NCBI RefSeq assembly: GCF_022865105.1 | Contig: NZ_JAKNYM010000002.1 | Span: 1,211,501 to 1,275,500 of the forward strand | DNA length: 64,000 nt | Reading direction: 5' to 3' | Origin: Sphingomicrobium astaxanthinifaciens | GTDB lineage: Bacteria > Pseudomonadota > Alphaproteobacteria > Sphingomonadales > Sphingomonadaceae | In this document: positions 59,841 to 64,000 of the stretch, one piece after another | Layout of the letters: every line of letters starts with the position of its first letter | Position numbering within the stretch: the first letter of the stretch is position 1 | The notes under the pieces: generated by a model | Databases searched by the model: none | Told to the model about the DNA's origin: nothing | Seen by the model: only the letters and a program-made list of their open reading frames with translations | Program-made: the position numbers and the translations under genes

Positions 59841-60383
59841 ATGACCAGGGTGCTCGCGATCTGCGGATCGCTTCGTGGCGGCAGCTACAACAAGGCGGTG
59901 CTCGAGGCGGCGGCCGAGCTCGCCCCCGAGACGATGGCGGTGGAGGTCTTCGTCCCCGCCTCGGTCGCGCTGTTCAACGAAGAGCTCGAGGACGCGCCCC
60001 CCGCCGCGGTGAAGGCGATGATCGACAAGGCCGCCGCCGCCGATGCGATCCTCCTCGGCAACCCCGAATACAACCACTCGATGACCGGGGTGCTCAAGAA
60101 TGCGCTCGACTGGCTCAGCCGCCCCTCGGCGGGGCAGCCGCTCAAGGACAAGCCGGCGATGAGCGTCGGCGCCTCGCCCGGCCCGGTCGGGACCGCGCGC
60201 GCGCATGCGCATCTCAAGGTCGTCGCCTGGACCATCGGGCTGCGGCTGTGGCCCGGCCCCGAGGTGCTGGTCGGCAATTGCAAGGACAAGATCGAGGACG
60301 GGCGGCTGACCGACGAGGCTAGCCGCAGGTTCCTCGCCAAGTCGCTGCGCAGTTTTGCCGACTGGATCGAGCGGCTCGACTAG
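59841..60383 (+). CDS. NADPH-dependent FMN reductase-like flavoprotein
   Basis: A 180-residue flavodoxin-like protein. The phosphate loop AICGSLRGGSYNKAVLEAA binds FMN, and GNPEYNHSMTGVLKNALDWLSR and SVGASPGPVGTARA are family signatures (quinone/chromate/azo-reductase class). GAAGGAGAGG precedes the ATG. Substrate is open; stress protection by two-electron quinone reduction is the usual guess. Its TAG shares CTAG 60380-60383 with the convergent purN. Confidence 0.88.
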   Translation: MTRVLAICGSLRGGSYNKAVLEAAAELAPETMAVEVFVPASVALFNEELEDAPPAAVKAMIDKAAAADAILLGNPEYNHSMTGVLKNALDWLSRPSAGQPLKDKPAMSVGASPGPVGTARAHAHLKVVAWTIGLRLWPGPEVLVGNCKDKIEDGRLTDEASRRFLAKSLRSFADWIERLD

Positions 60384-61313
60384 CCCGCGCGCTTCAGCGT
60401 GGCGGCCGGAGCGCAGGCGCGCCAGCTGCGTCGCAGCCACTCGGCGACATGGTCCCAGTCGGTCTCGGGACGATCGACCCGCACCCCGATCCAGCCCGCC
60501 GGGGCGTAATAGGCGGGGCGGAAGTACAGCTCGGGGCGGTGGGCGACGAGGTCGGCCGCCTCCTCGGGACCCGCCCCCTTGACCAACAGCCCGATCGCCT
60601 CCTCGCCATGGTGGCGCACCGAGAGGATCGCGAACAGCTTGCCGCTCGACTTGGCGCCGACGTGCCAGGCGGGCGCGCCGTGGCTGGTCCTGGCGCTGGT
60701 CTCGGGGAGCGCCAGCGCGCGCGCGGCGACCTGCGCTTCGATCCACGCCGGATCGGTGAAGCGGGCAAGATGCGCGGACAGCACGCGGGGGTAGAGCTGG
60801 TGCTCGGCGATGAGGACGCGATCGGCGAGCCGCTCGGGGGTGTCGCCGGGCAGCACCGCGACCTCGACCTGCCCGAGGATCTCGCCCGAATCGAGCTCGG
60901 GGGTGACGAGGTGGACGCTCGCGCCGGTCACCGTATCGCCCGCCGCCAGCACCGCCTCGTGGACCCCCGTCCCCTTGTAGCGCGGCAGCAGCGAGGGGTG
61001 GATGTTGGCGATGCGCCCGGCCCAGCGCGCGAGAAAGTCCTCGGGTATGATCCGCATGAACCCCGCCAGCGCGACGAAGTCGGCCCCGGCCTCGCGCAGC
61101 GCGGCGTCGAGATCGTCCCAGAAGGTCGCGCTCCTGCCGTCGAGGCGGCGGACCGGGACGCCCTCCGCCTCGGCGAGATCGAGCCCCGCCGCCCGCGGCT
61201 TGTTGCCGGTCACGAGCACCGGCCGATAGGGGCAGTCGTCGGCCTGCGCGGCGTAGAGCAGCGCGGCCATGTTCGACCCGCGCCCTGAGATCAGGATCGC
61301 GAGGCGCTGCCGG

Positions 61314-61324
<11 letters not shown>
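60380..61324 (-). CDS. purN: Phosphoribosylglycinamide formyltransferase fused to MmcQ/YjbR domain
   Basis: A 314-residue fusion. Residues 1 to about 200 are a complete GAR transformylase: [24 protein letters not shown], the catalytic Asn/His in [20 protein letters not shown] and the Asp in [11 protein letters not shown]. From about 205 a MmcQ/YjbR domain follows ([33 protein letters not shown]..., [19 protein letters not shown]). The latter is a small DNA-binding-like fold of unknown role. It overlaps purM by eleven bases, so both act in step for purine synthesis. Confidence 0.92.
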
Positions 61325-62381
<1,057 letters not shown>

Positions 62382-62445
62382 GGCGTCACCGCTAACGAGA
62401 TGAGGCTTGGAAATCCATGTCCAAATCGCCACAAGGGCGCTCGAT

Positions 62446-63687
62446 ATGCCATTTCCTCGTGTCTTCCTGCTGATCGTGCCGCTGCTCCTCCTTGGCGGCT
62501 ATGCCGCCGCGCAGATGGAGGATGGCGACCGCGGCATCCTGCCGCGCGATACCGAGCAGGTGCTCGAGGTCACCGGGATCGCGGTCGACGTCGCCGGCGA
62601 GGATGCGCAGGACGCGCGCTTCAACGGTTGGCGGATTGCCCAGCGCGAGGGCTGGCGGCGGTTGTGGGCGCAGACCACCGGGCGTCCGGCGCGGGAGGCG
62701 CCGCGGCTGTCCGACGCGACCCTCGACGAGCTCGTCGGCGCGGTCGTGGTCGAACGCGAGCAGATCGGCCCGACGCGCTATATCGCCACCCTCGCGATCC
62801 AGTTCGACCGCGCGCGCACCGGCGAGCGGCTCGGATTGTCGGGGTCGCAGCGCCGCTCGGCGCCGATGCTGCTGATCCCCGTCACGGTGACCGCGGGCAC
62901 GGTGACCACCGTCGAGACCCGCAATCCGTGGCAGCGCGCCTGGGCGCTGTTCCGCACCGGGGACAGCCCGATCGACTATGTCCGCGTCTCGGGGCTGGGG
63001 GTCGACCCGCTGCTGGTCAACGCCGCCGCCACGCGCCGCCCCGGGGCCGAATGGTGGGCCAATGTCGCCGACCTCTATGGCGCGAGCAACATCCTCATCG
63101 CCGAGGTCACGCTGCACCGTCTCTACCCCGGCGGCCCGGCCGAAGGGCGCTTCGTCGCGCGGGTCGGCCGCGACCGCACCCCGCTCGGCAGCTTCACGCT
63201 GCGCGTCGCCAGTTCGGAGGCGATCCCGGCGATGATGAACCAGGCCGCCGCGCGGATCGACCGGATGTTCGCGCGGGCCTTCCGCGAGGGCACGCTGCGC
63301 CCCGACCGCGCCCTCGTGATCGAGGCGGCGCCGCCGCCGGTGGTCGCCGAAGAGACGGTCGCGCCGGTCTCGACCTACCAGATGCGCATCTATGCCGGCT
63401 CGGGCGAGGATCTGCGCGCGGCGTTGGGCGCGCTGCGCGGGACCGCCGGGGTCGAGGGCGTGACCGAGCAGAGCCTCGCCGCGGGCGCCATCTCGAACGT
63501 GCTCGTGACTTACCGCGGCGATGTCGATGCGCTGCGCGCCTCGTTGCTCGCGCGGGGGTGGTATTCGACCTATGTCGCCGGGGTGCTGCAGATCCAGCGG
63601 CAGGCGATCAGCCGCCCCGCCCCCAGCCCCGAGCCCGCGCCCGCCCCAACCCCGGCGCCTGCGGAGGCGGAGGGCGACGACGGGTGA
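62446..63687 (+). CDS. Exported DUF2066-like protein
   Basis: A 413-residue protein with a signal peptide ([18 protein letters not shown]). The first half resembles DUF2066: [37 protein letters not shown], then [32 protein letters not shown] ferredoxin-like alpha-beta segment near residues 310-385 ([22 protein letters not shown]...[21 protein letters not shown]) and a Pro/Ala-rich tail follow; it could be labelled heavy-metal-associated, but CxxC is missing. Function unknown. The stop overlaps the next start (TGATG). Confidence 0.72.
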   Translation: MPFPRVFLLIVPLLLLGGYAAAQMEDGDRGILPRDTEQVLEVTGIAVDVAGEDAQDARFNGWRIAQREGWRRLWAQTTGRPAREAPRLSDATLDELVGAVVVEREQIGPTRYIATLAIQFDRARTGERLGLSGSQRRSAPMLLIPVTVTAGTVTTVETRNPWQRAWALFRTGDSPIDYVRVSGLGVDPLLVNAAATRRPGAEWWANVADLYGASNILIAEVTLHRLYPGGPAEGRFVARVGRDRTPLGSFTLRVASSEAIPAMMNQAAARIDRMFARAFREGTLRPDRALVIEAAPPPVVAEETVAPVSTYQMRIYAGSGEDLRAALGALRGTAGVEGVTEQSLAAGAISNVLVTYRGDVDALRASLLARGWYSTYVAGVLQIQRQAISRPAPSPEPAPAPTPAPAEAEGDDG

Positions 63688-64000
63688 TGGCACCCGCGCA
63701 GATCGCCCTCCCGCTCGATTGGCCGCAAGGCGACGCCACGCGCCGCTTCATCACCAGCGACGCCAACCGGCTCGCGGTCGCGGGGCTGGCGGGCTGGCGC
63801 GACTGGCCGGTGCGCGCGGCGATCCTCACCGGGCCGCGCCGCTCGGGCCGCAGCCTGCTCGCCCGTATCTTCGCCGCCGAGGTAGACGGGCGCGTGTTCG
63901 ACGATGCGCAGGACCATGACGAGGAAGCGCTCTTCCACGCCTGGAACCGCGCGCAGGAGGAAGCGCGCCCGCTGCTCCTCGTCGCCGACGAGTCGCCCCC
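63687..64000 (+). CDS. hdaA: Hda/DnaA-related AAA+ protein, N-terminal part
   Basis: The first 104 residues of a DnaA-like AAA+ protein, cut by the window end. The start QIALPLDWPQGDATRRFITSD is typical of Hda/HdaA, which binds the sliding clamp (a QxxLPL-type motif at residues 5-10) and promotes ATP hydrolysis by DnaA. The P-loop reads GPRRSGRS (49-56), with Arg in place of the usual Gly and Lys. ATG 63687 overlaps the preceding stop by one base. Naming follows position and motif. Confidence 0.82.
   Translation, partial: MAPAQIALPLDWPQGDATRRFITSDANRLAVAGLAGWRDWPVRAAILTGPRRSGRSLLARIFAAEVDGRVFDDAQDHDEEALFHAWNRAQEEARPLLLVADESP

Overview
The window is a continuous, GC-rich, very gene-dense stretch of bacterial chromosome with no rRNA, tRNA, CRISPR array, insertion sequence or phage module that I could find. 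Gene content and order (nuoLMN-birA-coaX-rnj-DUF1467; gltA-gltX-comEC-lexA; chvI-chvG-hprK-rapZ-EIIA-HPr next to pckA; purM-purN-DUF2066-hda; surA-pdxA-ksgA) point to an alphaproteobacterium of the order Sphingomonadales. The assignment rests on synteny and protein motifs only. No gap between genes exceeds about 200 bp, many genes overlap by 1-4 bp, and at least four convergent pairs share a single CTAG as both stop codons, so the genome looks compact.

Layout. 1-6.8 kb: end of the complex I operon running into biotin ligase, pantothenate kinase, RNase J and a small membrane protein. 6.9-12.5 kb: a large TipN-like membrane coiled-coil protein, divergent from a nucleotidyltransferase-like membrane protein and a kinase-like protein that lacks the phospho-acceptor His. 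12.5-21 kb: citrate synthase, glutamyl-tRNA synthetase, a comEC that needs two frameshifts to be read, lexA with an SOS box and a VOC lipoprotein, a lone trpG and ppiD. 21-26 kb: tpiA, a periplasmic protein, secG, pyrG, trxB. 26-29 kb: a three-gene acyl carrier protein / acyl ligase / PLP decarboxylase set of the exosortase-A-associated type. 29-36 kb: truA, fmt, recR, def, a Cys-rich four-helix protein, rmuC, two paralogous lipoproteins, an RNA methyltransferase. 36-42.5 kb: a PTS-type regulatory operon joined to the ChvG/ChvI two-component system, divergent from PEP carboxykinase. 42.5-51.7 kb: FKBP, DUF885 hydrolase, Band7/NfeD pair, CitE-like lyase, guaB, rsmB, a TPR protein. 51.7-64 kb: ksgA, pdxA, surA, lptD, pepA, holC, ndk, an FMN reductase, a purN fusion, purM, a DUF2066-like protein and the start of an Hda-like gene.

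Three things stand out. First, several genes (birA, trpG, holC) have an intact family N-terminus only if translation starts at CTG, twice in a CTGA stop/start overlap. Second, a promoter pattern recurs, TTGnnA - 16/17 bp - CTAGGT-like, and at def, pyrG, trxB, lptD and the acyl carrier protein it sits so close to an ATG without a ribosome binding site that the mRNAs are probably leaderless. Third, the ppiD-lexA interval keeps only trpG of what I recall as a trpE-G-D-C block in relatives, and the neighbouring comEC carries two apparent single-base losses, so this segment looks as if it is being reduced.
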